A stretch of 64,000 bases of DNA from assembly GCA_902515745.1 (NCBI GenBank), contig CABXWB010000006.1, positions 25,737-89,736 on the forward strand. The letters are read 5' to 3'. Origin of the DNA: an uncultured Alphaproteobacteria bacterium. GTDB lineage: Bacteria > Pseudomonadota > Alphaproteobacteria > HIMB59 > GCA-002718135. The stretch's first letter is position 1; every line of letters starts with the position of its first letter. The position numbers were made by a program, and so were the translations under genes. Positions 17,301 to 26,183 of the stretch are shown in pieces. The notes below the pieces were generated by a model. That model made no database searches and was not told the origin of the DNA. It was given only the letters and a program-made list of their open reading frames with translations.

Positions 17301-18900
17301 TTCAAAAGAACTTTTACTTGAAATGAAAAATATCCATATTGATGGATTTTCAGATGAGAGATGGCATAAAATTTTAAAGGGTGTAGATTTGAATTTATAT
17401 AGAGGAGAAATACTAGGATTGATAGGGGAGAGTGGTGCTGGTAAATCAACTATGGGTAAAGCTGCTATGGGATATACACAACCAGGTTGCAAGATTATAA
17501 AGGGAGAGGTTAACTTTAATGGTACAGACCTTGCAAAATTAACTGAATTTGAGAAAAGAAAAATTTGGGGCACGAAAATTTCTTATGTTGCTCAATCAGC
17601 AGCCGCATCTTTTAATCCCGCTCATAGATTAATGGATCAAACAATAAGTGCATCAAATAGATTAAAAATAAATCCTATTGATGTACTAAAAAAAGATGCT
17701 GTTCAACTTTATGAATCACTACAGCTTCCAGATGCGGAAAATATAGGAGATAGATACCCACATCAAGTATCTGGAGGGCAACTACAAAGAATTATGACTG
17801 CAATGGCTATGTCACCAAGACCAGAGTTAATAATATTTGATGAACCAACTACTGCCTTAGATGTAACTACTCAAGTAGAAGTATTATCTGCTATGAGATC
17901 TATAGTAGACAAATTTAATACAGCAGCAATTTATATTACTCATGATTTAGCCGTAGTTGCGCAAATGGCTGACAGAATCAAAGTTCTACGATACGGTGAA
18001 GAAGTTGAGGAAGCAGAAACTAGAGATATGTTATCAAACCCAAAAGAAGAATATACAAAATCTCTATGGTCAGTTAGATCGTTAATAAAGCCAGAAGAAA
18101 CAAATCAAGATTATATTTTATCAATAAAAAATATTGATGCAGCATATGGATCATCAAAGGTTCTGCATAATGTTTCTATAAATATTCCTAAAGGTAAAAC
18201 AGTAGCTATAGTTGGCGAAAGTGGATCAGGAAAATCAACAACAGCAAGAGTAATTACAGGCTTACTTCCTCAATTAAAAGGTGAAATAATTTTTGATGGA
18301 AAAAAATTGTCTCCAAAACTTGAGCAAAGGTCAAAAGAAGAATTAAGAAGAATTCAAATAATTTTTCAAATGCCTGATACTGCAATGAACCCCCGTCAAA
18401 CTGTTGATGAAATAATAGGAAGGCCAATAGAATTTTATCAAGGTATAAAAGGGAAAGAAAGAGAAGCAAAAGTTATTGAATTATTAAAAATGATTGAGCT
18501 AGATGAAACTTTTTTAGATAGATTGCCATCCGAATTATCTGGAGGTCAAAAACAGAGAATATGCATTGCAAGAGCTTTAGCAGCTAACCCAGATTTAATT
18601 ATTTGTGATGAAGTGACATCAGCGCTAGATCAAATTGTTCAAGAAGGAATATTAAAATTACTCCAAAAATTACAAAAAGAGCTAGGTGTAACTTATATTT
18701 TTATAACCCATGATATAGCAACAGTTAAAGCAATATCAGATGAAATAGTTGTTATGTATCAAGGAGAGGTAGTGGAACAGGGTTTGAAAAGTAAAATTTT
18801 AAATCCACCACATCCTGATTATACAGAACTTTTATTGTCTTCAGTCCCAGAAATGGATCCTGATTGGCTAACCAATCTTCTGAATAAAAGATCTTCCTAG
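17287..18900 (+). CDS. ABC transporter ATP-binding protein, two fused nucleotide-binding domains (DppD-DppF type)
   Basis: 537 aa with two complete ATPase domains. Domain 1 has Walker A GESGAGKST (47-55), signature VSGGQLQRI and Walker B LIIFDEPTTALD; domain 2, from about residue 275, has GESGSGKST, LSGGQKQRI and LIICDEVTSALD (Glu retained). The fused layout is common in alphaproteobacterial opine/peptide importers (YejF/GsiA-like). It powers the neighbouring permeases. Confidence 0.94.
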   Translation: MTSNNSKELLLEMKNIHIDGFSDERWHKILKGVDLNLYRGEILGLIGESGAGKSTMGKAAMGYTQPGCKIIKGEVNFNGTDLAKLTEFEKRKIWGTKISYVAQSAAASFNPAHRLMDQTISASNRLKINPIDVLKKDAVQLYESLQLPDAENIGDRYPHQVSGGQLQRIMTAMAMSPRPELIIFDEPTTALDVTTQVEVLSAMRSIVDKFNTAAIYITHDLAVVAQMADRIKVLRYGEEVEEAETRDMLSNPKEEYTKSLWSVRSLIKPEETNQDYILSIKNIDAAYGSSKVLHNVSINIPKGKTVAIVGESGSGKSTTARVITGLLPQLKGEIIFDGKKLSPKLEQRSKEELRRIQIIFQMPDTAMNPRQTVDEIIGRPIEFYQGIKGKEREAKVIELLKMIELDETFLDRLPSELSGGQKQRICIARALAANPDLIICDEVTSALDQIVQEGILKLLQKLQKELGVTYIFITHDIATVKAISDEIVVMYQGEVVEQGLKSKILNPPHPDYTELLLSSVPEMDPDWLTNLLNKRSS

Positions 18901-18919
18901 TAAATCTATATTTTAAATA

Positions 18920-19186
18920 ATGAAAATATTTAAATTTTTACTTAATTTTTTCTTTAGCAAAGAAAATAGAATAGATAATCTAGAAGCAAAAAATATAATG
19001 ATAATTGAGAACAATTTTAATAAAGATAATTTAACACTAGGTTCTATTTACAAAGTAAATCAAAATATAAAACTAAAAAATTTTAAAAATAAAATTCTTA
19101 AAGACAACTTAACAATAGTAGTTACTGACAATAAAGGTAAAACTATTGGATATATTTCTAAAAAAGAGATAGATAATATTCAATAA
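18920..19186 (+). CDS. Small protein of unknown function
   Basis: 88 aa, not recognised. The N-terminus (MKIFKFLLNFFF) is hydrophobic and basic, like a short membrane anchor or signal; the rest is Lys/Asn-rich. The end, IVVTDNKGKTIGYISKKEI, resembles the last strand-helix of a CBS or similar small sensory domain, which is only suggestive. It lies 19 bases after the ATPase gene and its stop directly abuts the SDR start codon, so it is probably in the same operon. Confidence 0.6.
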   Translation: MKIFKFLLNFFFSKENRIDNLEAKNIMIIENNFNKDNLTLGSIYKVNQNIKLKNFKNKILKDNLTIVVTDNKGKTIGYISKKEIDNIQ

Positions 19187-19969
19187 ATGAAAATTAATCT
19201 TAGAAAAAAAAATTATGTTATTTCTGCTGGTGCAGATGGCTTAGGTTTTGCTATAGCAAATAAAATAATCAGTTCAGGTGGAAAAGTATACTTATCTGAT
19301 ATAAGTAAATCAAAAATTGATAAAATAAATTCAAATAAAAAATATCGTAATAAAATATCTGCTAAACACTTAGACTGTACAAATCCAAAAGACATTAAAG
19401 AATATTTTAAATCTCTATCTAACTTAAAAAAAATAGATGGATTAATAAATAATATAGGTATTGCAGGACCTACAAAGTATCTTCAAAATATTTCAATAGA
19501 TGAATGGGATAACACAATAAAAACCAATTTAAGTTCACATTTTTATTTCTCAAAATATGCTATTCCATTTTTAAAAAAAGCTAAAAAAGGATCTATTATT
19601 AATTTATCTTCAACCGCAGGGTTATATGGTTTTGCTCAACGTTCACCATATGCATCAAGTAAATGGGCAGTAATTGGATTAACTAAAACATTAGCTGTTG
19701 AATTAGGAAAATTTAAAATACGTGTGAATGCAATTTGTCCTGGTTCTGTTAATGGCAATAGAATGGATAGGGTAATAAATGCAAAAGCTAAATTAATAAA
19801 TTCTTCAAATAAAAAAGTAAGAAAAGAATTAGAGTCAATGGTTTCATTAAACACATTTGTAGAAAAAGAAGATATTGCTTCAATGGCTTTATTTTTATTA
19901 AGTGAAGCCTCAGAAAATGTGTCTGGTCAAATTATGACTGTTGATGGAAACACTGAAAGAATGAATTAG
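19187..19969 (+). CDS. SDR family NAD(P)-dependent oxidoreductase
   Basis: Classical short-chain dehydrogenase, 260 aa. Cofactor motif SAGADGLG (13-20; the usual first Thr is Ser), NNIG (88-91), catalytic Ser142, Tyr155 and Lys159, and the family C-terminus SGQIMTVDGN. It oxidises or reduces an alcohol/ketone. It starts immediately after the small unknown protein and its TAG overlaps the GTG of the GMC gene, so the three are coupled to the transporter operon and may process the imported solute. Confidence 0.92.
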   Translation: MKINLRKKNYVISAGADGLGFAIANKIISSGGKVYLSDISKSKIDKINSNKKYRNKISAKHLDCTNPKDIKEYFKSLSNLKKIDGLINNIGIAGPTKYLQNISIDEWDNTIKTNLSSHFYFSKYAIPFLKKAKKGSIINLSSTAGLYGFAQRSPYASSKWAVIGLTKTLAVELGKFKIRVNAICPGSVNGNRMDRVINAKAKLINSSNKKVRKELESMVSLNTFVEKEDIASMALFLLSEASENVSGQIMTVDGNTERMN

Positions 19970-21570
19970 TGAATAAAAACGCTGACTACATCATTGTTGG
20001 AGCAGGGTCAGCAGGTTGTGTTTTAGCTAACAGATTGTCTTCACAATCAAAGAATACTGTAATTTTATTAGAAGCTGGTCCATCGAGTAAAACCTGGAAA
20101 GTTGATATGCCAAGCGCACTTCTATATGCAATGCATGATCCCAAGTATAATTGGAAATATTATACAGAGCCTGAGCCATTTCTAAATAATAGATCTTTAT
20201 ATTGCCCAAGAGGTAAAATGATTGGAGGGTGTTCATCACATAACGGCATGGTTTTTGCTAGAGGTCATAAAGAGGATTTTGATAGATGGTCTTCAAGTGG
20301 TTTAACTGATTGGTCATATGAAAAAGTCGTACCTTTTTTTAAAAAATTAGAAACTTGGTCTCATGATAGTAATGAAAGAGGTAAAGAGGGACCATTAAAA
20401 GTAAATAAATCAAACATAGATAAAAAATATCCTTTATTTAAAAAAGTTTTAGAAGCTACACAAGAAGCTGGATATAAAATATTTAATGACTCTAATAATA
20501 CTAATAATGAAGGTTTTGGAACTTTTGATGTGACAATAAACAACGGTGTTAGACAAAGTGTTGCTAAGGCATATTTAGAACCAATACAAAATAGAAAAAA
20601 TCTTAGAATAATAAATAATATTGATGTGAAAAAAATTCTTTTTAAAAATAAAACTGCAATTGGCGTTGAAACAATTAAAAAAAATATAACAAATAAATTT
20701 TTTGCAAATAAAGAAGTTATACTTTGTGCTGGTTCAATTAATTCTCCCAAAATTCTTCAATTATCCGGAATAGGTAATGAAAAACATCTTAAAAGCTTGG
20801 GAATAAAAGTAATTAATAATTTAGTTGGGGTGGGAGAAAATTTACAAGATCATTTAGAGATGTATATTCAATATAAATCTAAAAAAAATGAAACATTACA
20901 TTCTCTAGCAACAAATTTTCTCTATCAAGCTATTGAGGGATCAAAATGGTTTTTATTTAAAAAAGGCAGATTAGCAAACTCACACTTAGAGTTAGGAGGT
21001 TTTGTTAAATCTGACAAATCATATAATCATCCAAATTTACAATTTCATTTTTTTCCATATTTAGTTATTAATCATGGTTTAGAAAATCCTAATTTTGAAG
21101 CTTTTCAATTCCATGTTTGTCCAAATAGACCAAAAAGTAGGGGGTTTGTTAAAATTAAAACAAATAACTATAAAGACGATCCTAAAATACAATTTAATTA
21201 TCTTAAGCATGAAGACGATTTAAAACAAATGAGAGAAGGTGTAGGAATTGCTAAAAAAATTTTGTCTCAAAAAGCACTAAAAGAATATGTTGGCACAGAA
21301 ATTAGGCCTGGGAAGAATGTATCTAATCAAAATGAGTTAGATGAAGTTATTAAAAATACATCTGAATCTGCATATCATCCGTCATGCACAAATAAAATGG
21401 GTAAGGATAAAACTTCAGTTGTAGACCAAAACCTAAGGGTTTATGGAATTCAAAATTTAAGGGTTATTGATGCTTCTGTAATGCCAGATATTGTTAGTGC
21501 TAATTTAAATGCAACAACTATTATGATTGCTGAAAAAGCCTACGACCAAATAAAGAGTACCGTTAGTTAG
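19969..21570 (+). CDS. GMC family FAD-dependent oxidoreductase (choline dehydrogenase-like)
   Basis: 533 aa. FAD-binding GAGSAGCVLANRLS near the N-terminus, GMC signature PRGKMIGGCSSHNGM, and the catalytic C-terminal His470 in AYHPSCTNKMG followed by the SANLNATT Asn. The AYHPSC block is like BetA, so choline or another polar alcohol is possible, but there is no betB next to it and related enzymes act on many alcohols. GTG start overlaps the SDR stop. A hairpin with a U-run follows, ending this operon. Confidence 0.9.
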   Translation: MNKNADYIIVGAGSAGCVLANRLSSQSKNTVILLEAGPSSKTWKVDMPSALLYAMHDPKYNWKYYTEPEPFLNNRSLYCPRGKMIGGCSSHNGMVFARGHKEDFDRWSSSGLTDWSYEKVVPFFKKLETWSHDSNERGKEGPLKVNKSNIDKKYPLFKKVLEATQEAGYKIFNDSNNTNNEGFGTFDVTINNGVRQSVAKAYLEPIQNRKNLRIINNIDVKKILFKNKTAIGVETIKKNITNKFFANKEVILCAGSINSPKILQLSGIGNEKHLKSLGIKVINNLVGVGENLQDHLEMYIQYKSKKNETLHSLATNFLYQAIEGSKWFLFKKGRLANSHLELGGFVKSDKSYNHPNLQFHFFPYLVINHGLENPNFEAFQFHVCPNRPKSRGFVKIKTNNYKDDPKIQFNYLKHEDDLKQMREGVGIAKKILSQKALKEYVGTEIRPGKNVSNQNELDEVIKNTSESAYHPSCTNKMGKDKTSVVDQNLRVYGIQNLRVIDASVMPDIVSANLNATTIMIAEKAYDQIKSTVS

Positions 21571-21579
21571 AGAACTAAA

Positions 21580-21603
21580 ATCTAATATAATTAGATAGTT
21601 TTT
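21580..21603 (+). terminator. Rho-independent terminator after the GMC oxidoreductase gene
   Basis: Seven-base arms ATCTAAT and ATTAGAT with a three-base loop, followed by AGTTTTT on the plus strand. It is weak in G+C, as expected for this genome. It overlaps the last codon and stop of the 59-aa gene on the other strand. Confidence 0.55.
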
Positions 21604-21770
21604 CTTCTAAGAGTCCAACCGTATCTTTCGCTGTAGTATGCTTCGATACCATCAGCAAGATTAAGGTCATAATTTGAGTCTATAGATCCTTCAAGAACCT
21701 TATTCTCAATAGAACTCTGCTCTAGGCTGTCTTTTTGGTTATTAATATTTTCTGTTAATTTGCTATTCAT
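21591..21770 (-). CDS. Small acidic protein of unknown function (59 aa)
   Basis: Open frame from ATG to TAA filling most of the 308-base gap between the GMC gene and the regulator. The protein starts MNSKLTENINNQ, is polar and acidic in the first two thirds, and ends in an aromatic, basic tail with EAYYSERYGW then TLRRKTI. Codons for Tyr, Ile and Ser often end in C (TAC, ATC, AGC), unlike the A/T-ending habit of its neighbours, which suggests a selected, well expressed gene. No ribosome site is visible; two TGTAAA-type repeats sit just upstream. Not recognised. Confidence 0.6.
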   Translation of the reverse strand: MNSKLTENINNQKDSLEQSSIENKVLEGSIDSNYDLNLADGIEAYYSERYGWTLRRKTI

Positions 21771-21771
21771 A

Positions 21772-21879
21772 TTTACAGATTTTACAAATACATAATAATA
21801 TAAAAAAAAACTAGAGTTTTCTGTATTTTTAATGTAAAGAAAATTACTTTGAATTTATTAATTTTGTAAATTTTGTAAA
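21772..21879. promoter_or_regulatory. Divergent intergenic region with paired TTTGTAAA repeats
   Basis: Between the 59-aa gene and the regulator. Two tandem nine-base copies of TTTTGTAAA (21862-21879) run into the regulator's ATG, and on the other strand TTTGTAAAA and TCTGTAAAT (21772-21788) lie just before the 59-aa gene's ATG. The symmetric placement suggests operator sites of the regulator itself; they resemble the TTTGCAAA core recalled for RamB sites. Confidence 0.45.
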
Positions 21880-23318
21880 TGAATATTGAATCTGACATAA
21901 ATTTTGGCCCTAGGTTAAAAAAACAAAGGATAAGCAGAGGTATTTCACAAGCTGAATTATCAAAAACTATTGGAATATCTCCTAGTTATTTAAATTTAAT
22001 TGAAAGTGGAAAAAGAAAAATACCGCTTTCCTTACTAATTAAAGCAGCTGATAAATTAGATTTATCAATTAAAGACTTCTCAACAGAATCTAGCAAACGA
22101 CTTCTTTCAGACGTAATGGATGTTTTAAGCAATGAAATTTTTGATGATTTAAAGATAACCAATCACGATACAAGTGACTTCATTGGCTCAAATCCTAACA
22201 TAGCTAAAGCATTACTGACAATAAATGATTCTTTTAAAAGCTTTAAAGAGGATATGCAAAATCGACTTGAAACAATGGATGTCAATTCAAATCAAATTGA
22301 AAAACTAACAAGACTACCTGTAGAAATCGTTTCAGATATTCTTCAAGAAAATAAAAATTACTTTCATGCTTTAGAAGTAAGTTCTGAAAATCTAAGAAAA
22401 GAAATAGGTCTTGAAACTGGACCTAACATTGATTCTGGATCTAAATTATCACTTTATCTCAAAGAAAAACATGGAATTGAAGTTAAAATAGTAACCATAA
22501 ACGAAGATGAAAAAATAGTTAAAAGATTCGATGAAAATTCAAAGATTTTTTATCTTTCTGAAATGTTAACTTATACATCAAGAAACTTTCATTTAGCATC
22601 ACAAGTTGCTTATTTAGAGGCTAACGATGTTATCAATAAAGTTATTAAAGATAATAACGTTGAATCAGAAGAAGTAGAACCTTTGCTTAAACTATCTTTA
22701 CTAAATTATTATGCTGCTGCTTTTATGATGCCTTATAACGATTTTTTAAAGAGTGCTAAATTACATAAATATGATGTAGAAATTTTGATGCACCATTATG
22801 CTTGTAGTTTTGAACAAGTTACACATAGATTAACAAATCTTCAAAGACCTGGATACGAAGGAGTGCCATTTCATTTTTTAAAAACAGATATTGCTGGAAA
22901 TGTGTCAAAGCGATTTTCTTTATCTGGTATTCATATACCAAGACATGGCGGTTCTTGTCCTAGATGGAATGTGTATACTGCATTTTTAAATCCTGGAAAA
23001 ATTCATCCTCAAATATCTAAGATGCCTGATGGACAAGTATATTTTTGTATCGCAAGAGCTTTTGAGAAAGGAATTGAAAAACATGGAATGCCTAAAAGTT
23101 TTGTTTCGATTGGTCTAGGTTGTGATATGAAATACGCTAAAGATCTAATTTATTCTGAAGGAATTGATCTAAATAATAAAAAATTACAAATGCCAATTGG
23201 AGTTTCTTGCAGGATATGCCCTAGAGTGGAATGTCAGCAAAGAGCTTTTCCCCCGATTGATAAAGAACTTAAATTAGATATAAAATATCGGGGAACGTCA
23301 CCCTACGTTACAATTTAG
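21879..23318 (+). CDS. XRE-family regulator with ScfR/RamB-type C-terminal domain
   Basis: 479 aa. A Cro/CI helix-turn-helix occupies about residues 10-66 (LKKQRISRGISQAELSKTIGIS). A long middle region of IrrE-like type lacks the HExxH protease motif, and the C-terminal DUF2083 part has HIPRHGGSCPRWN and CRICPRVECQQRAFPP. This is the architecture of short-chain-fatty-acyl-CoA regulators (RamB, PrpR, MccR), some of which carry an Fe-S cluster on such cysteines. It probably tunes acetate, propionate or glyoxylate-type carbon metabolism. No ribosome site; repeats abut the start codon. Its stop abuts the convergent CurA-like gene. Confidence 0.9.
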   Translation: MNIESDINFGPRLKKQRISRGISQAELSKTIGISPSYLNLIESGKRKIPLSLLIKAADKLDLSIKDFSTESSKRLLSDVMDVLSNEIFDDLKITNHDTSDFIGSNPNIAKALLTINDSFKSFKEDMQNRLETMDVNSNQIEKLTRLPVEIVSDILQENKNYFHALEVSSENLRKEIGLETGPNIDSGSKLSLYLKEKHGIEVKIVTINEDEKIVKRFDENSKIFYLSEMLTYTSRNFHLASQVAYLEANDVINKVIKDNNVESEEVEPLLKLSLLNYYAAAFMMPYNDFLKSAKLHKYDVEILMHHYACSFEQVTHRLTNLQRPGYEGVPFHFLKTDIAGNVSKRFSLSGIHIPRHGGSCPRWNVYTAFLNPGKIHPQISKMPDGQVYFCIARAFEKGIEKHGMPKSFVSIGLGCDMKYAKDLIYSEGIDLNNKKLQMPIGVSCRICPRVECQQRAFPPIDKELKLDIKYRGTSPYVTI

Positions 23319-24326
23319 TTAAATTTTAACTAACATTTTGCCTAAATTTTTACCATTTAGTAGATCTATAAATGCTTTTGGAGCATTTTCTATATTTTCA
23401 TAAATTGTTTCTTTAAATTTTATTTTTCCTTCTGAAAGCCAATTTCGCATATCTGTTTCAAAAGGCTCGTTTTCATTTTCATGATCAAAAATTAAAAAAC
23501 CTTTTATTGTTAATCTTTTTACCAATACGTGAGCCATATTTTTTAGTCCAGCAGGAGTAGAAGTTGAATTCATTTGAGATATTCTTCCACAAATTATAAT
23601 TCTTCCAAAATTTTTCATTCGAAAAATTGCAGACTCTAAGAAATCACCTCCAACATTATCAAAGTATAAGTCAAATCCTTCAGGGCAAATTTCTTTTAAG
23701 TGAAGGACAAGGTTATCAATTTTTTTATAATTAAATGCTACATCAACATTTAATTCATTTTTTAACCAATCAACTTTTTCATCTGATCCTGTACTAGCAT
23801 AAACTTTACATCCTAAATTTTTTGCAATTTGACAAACTGTTGATCCAACACTTCCACCAGCTGAAGATACAAGAATATTTTGTCCCTTTTGTATTTTTCC
23901 ATGATTAAAAAGACCAATATATGCAGTCTGCCCTGTCATTCCTAAAGGTCCTAGATAAGTTTGCAATGGCAAATCAGAATTTTTGATTCTTTTTAAATCA
24001 CTGCTTTTGCAAATGAAGTTATCTCTCATGCCAAAATTACTGAAAACAATATCTCCTTCTTGAAATTGTGAATCTTTTGATTTTTGGACTGAACCAATTG
24101 CATAACCTTCCATTTCCTTCCCTAGTAAAAAGGGTGGTTTATAATTTTTACGTTCTGTCATTCTTGCTCTCATATATGGATCAACAGATATCCATGAATT
24201 AAGAACATGAATATTATTTGTTTCATCTAATTCTAAAGTTTTAGATTTAATTTCAAAATCATCTTCTTTAGGTAATCCAGTTGGTATATAATTTTTTAAA
24301 GCTACATATTTTGAGATTATTGTCAT
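23319..24326 (-). CDS. NADP-dependent oxidoreductase, CurA/prostaglandin-reductase-like MDR family
   Basis: Zinc-free medium-chain dehydrogenase/reductase, 335 aa. The nucleotide-binding stretch SSAGGSVGSTVCQIAK and the family markers YMRARM, GPLGMTGQTAYIGL and DNVGG are present. Such enzymes reduce the C=C bond of enones. It is third in a minus-strand run with the beta-keto acid cleavage enzyme and carnitine dehydrogenase, two bases after the latter. Its role in that pathway is unclear; it may reduce a by-product enone. Confidence 0.88.
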   Translation of the reverse strand: MTIISKYVALKNYIPTGLPKEDDFEIKSKTLELDETNNIHVLNSWISVDPYMRARMTERKNYKPPFLLGKEMEGYAIGSVQKSKDSQFQEGDIVFSNFGMRDNFICKSSDLKRIKNSDLPLQTYLGPLGMTGQTAYIGLFNHGKIQKGQNILVSSAGGSVGSTVCQIAKNLGCKVYASTGSDEKVDWLKNELNVDVAFNYKKIDNLVLHLKEICPEGFDLYFDNVGGDFLESAIFRMKNFGRIIICGRISQMNSTSTPAGLKNMAHVLVKRLTIKGFLIFDHENENEPFETDMRNWLSEGKIKFKETIYENIENAPKAFIDLLNGKNLGKMLVKI

Positions 24327-24328
24327 AA

Positions 24329-25249
24329 TTATAATTTATATTTTTTCTTTAATTCTAGCAAATCTATTAAGAAATTATCTCTTATGTTACTTAAATCTTT
24401 TATAGAATGATTCTTTGATTGTTTTTTTGTTCCTTTGATGATTTTTTGTTTAAGTTTTTTTGTTAGTTCTGGAGATTTCAGTTTAGTCCATGGAAGTTTC
24501 AATGCTGGTCCAAATTGATCTAACATGTGTTTCATGCCCATTTCTCCTCCAGCTAGATGAAATGTAAGAAAAGTTCCCATTAGAGCCCACCTCATACCAG
24601 GACCATAGGTAATCGCTTCATCTAAATCTTTTGTTGAAGCAAATCCATCATTTACAATATGTAATCCTTCTCTCCACAGAGCTTCTTGTAATCTATCTGA
24701 TAAAAAGCCCGGCAATTCTTTTTCTACCAGCAATGTTTTCATTTTAATTTTTTGATAAAATTTTTTTGCTCTATTAAGATATAAATTTGTAGTTTTTTTA
24801 CCTTTTACAATCTCAACCAATGGGAGAATATATACAGGGTTAAAGGGATGAGCTATGATTAATCTTTTTGGATTAATACATTTCGATTGTAAATCTGATG
24901 GAAGTAGGCCAGATGAACTAGAAGCAATTATTGAATTTTTGGGTGCATATTTACTTATATTTTTTATAACATTTTTTTTTAAAGATAGTCGTTCAGGTAC
25001 ATTTTCCTGAATTAAATCTGCATTTTTCACTGCTTCCTCAATATTGTCTGCGATTTCCAAATTTTTGAAATTGACCTTTGTATTATATAATTTTTTTATA
25101 ATTAAGTTTGTTCTTGTTATTTCATCTTTTAGAAAATTTAATTGCTGAGAATTTTTATCAAATGCTTTGACTTTTATACCATTAGCGAGAAATCTAAGTA
25201 TCCAGCCGGCACCAATTACACCAGTTCCAATGACAGCAATATTTTTCAA
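24329..25249 (-). CDS. L-carnitine 3-dehydrogenase-like 3-hydroxyacyl-CoA dehydrogenase family protein
   Basis: 306 aa, NAD-binding GTGVIGAGW at the N-terminus, NVPERLSLK, SSSSGLLPSDLQ, and HPFNPVYILPLVEIV, all typical of carnitine dehydrogenase (CdhA/LcdH) rather than of fatty-acid FadB-type enzymes. It would oxidise L-carnitine to 3-dehydrocarnitine. The case is strengthened by the beta-keto acid cleavage enzyme one base upstream and a divergent thioesterase, the same three functions used in Pseudomonas carnitine catabolism. Confidence 0.88.
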   Translation of the reverse strand: MKNIAVIGTGVIGAGWILRFLANGIKVKAFDKNSQQLNFLKDEITRTNLIIKKLYNTKVNFKNLEIADNIEEAVKNADLIQENVPERLSLKKNVIKNISKYAPKNSIIASSSSGLLPSDLQSKCINPKRLIIAHPFNPVYILPLVEIVKGKKTTNLYLNRAKKFYQKIKMKTLLVEKELPGFLSDRLQEALWREGLHIVNDGFASTKDLDEAITYGPGMRWALMGTFLTFHLAGGEMGMKHMLDQFGPALKLPWTKLKSPELTKKLKQKIIKGTKKQSKNHSIKDLSNIRDNFLIDLLELKKKYKL

Positions 25250-25250
25250 A

Positions 25251-26141
25251 TTAAAAATGTTTTTTTAGTTTTAATTTCTCTCTTGTCTGTTGCGGGGATA
25301 ATATAGACGCTCCCATATCTTCAACAATACATCTTGCCTTTTCAACCAACTGTGCATTTGATGCAAAAACTCCTTTTTTTAAATAAAGATTATCCTCCAG
25401 TCCTACACGAACATTTCCTCCCAAAATAACTGCTTGTGCAGCCATAGGCATTTGCGATCTTCCTATTCCAAATCCAGACCAAATACCTTCAGAAGGTACC
25501 ATTTCAGCCATAGCTTTCATTGCGCTCGTAGTTGCAGGTGATCCCCAAGGTATGCCAAGGCATATTTGATAAAAAGGAGGGCCATCAATTAAACCTTCTT
25601 TATAAAGTTGATTAGCAAACCATAAATGACCCATTTCAAAAGCTTCCATTTCTGGTTTCACTCCTAGCTCCTGCATTTTTTTTGCTGCAGTTCTTAGTTG
25701 TATCGGTGTATGAATAAATGTCATGTTTGAGTCACCAAAATTTAGTGATCCGCAGTCTAAAGTACAAATTTCAGGTAATAACTCTTCAACATGTTCTAAT
25801 CTGCTTAATGCATGGATCATATCTGTATTTGCTCCCACTGGATTTAAAGGATCTTTACCTGATCCAACTTCAAAATCACCACCCATACCTGTAGTAAAAT
25901 TTAAAACTACATCAGTTTCAGAAGAGCGAATTCTATCTGCCACTTCTTTATAATAATTTAAATTTCTAGAAGGTTTGCCATCAGGTTCCCTTACATGTAC
26001 ATGAGCTATTGCTGCACCCGCTTTGGCAGCTTCAATTGAAGCATCAGCAATTTGTTTTGGCGTTATAGGTAATTCAGGATGTTTACCTGCTGTATCTCCT
26101 GATCCAGTTACGGCACACGAAATTATTACTTCATTATTCAT
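25251..26141 (-). CDS. Beta-keto acid cleavage enzyme (BKACE), probable 3-dehydrocarnitine cleavage
   Basis: 296 aa of the DUF849/BKACE family. The zinc ligands are visible in [13 protein letters not shown] (two His) and the late Glu in [19 protein letters not shown] is the family signature. BKACEs condense a beta-keto acid with acetyl-CoA to give acetoacetate and a new CoA ester. Next to carnitine dehydrogenase this should convert 3-dehydrocarnitine to betainyl-CoA plus acetoacetate. First gene of the minus-strand carnitine run. Confidence 0.9.
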   Translation of the reverse strand: MNNEVIISCAVTGSGDTAGKHPELPITPKQIADASIEAAKAGAAIAHVHVREPDGKPSRNLNYYKEVADRIRSSETDVVLNFTTGMGGDFEVGSGKDPLNPVGANTDMIHALSRLEHVEELLPEICTLDCGSLNFGDSNMTFIHTPIQLRTAAKKMQELGVKPEMEAFEMGHLWFANQLYKEGLIDGPPFYQICLGIPWGSPATTSAMKAMAEMVPSEGIWSGFGIGRSQMPMAAQAVILGGNVRVGLEDNLYLKKGVFASNAQLVEKARCIVEDMGASILSPQQTREKLKLKKHF

Positions 26142-26183
26142 TATTTTAAACTACTATATTTTTTGAATTAATAAAGAAAAACA

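Noticed and set aside
21571..21878. Riboswitch or small RNA in the largest gap
   Set aside because: No recognisable conserved riboswitch core; the gap is better explained by the 59-aa gene, a terminator and repeated operator-like sites.
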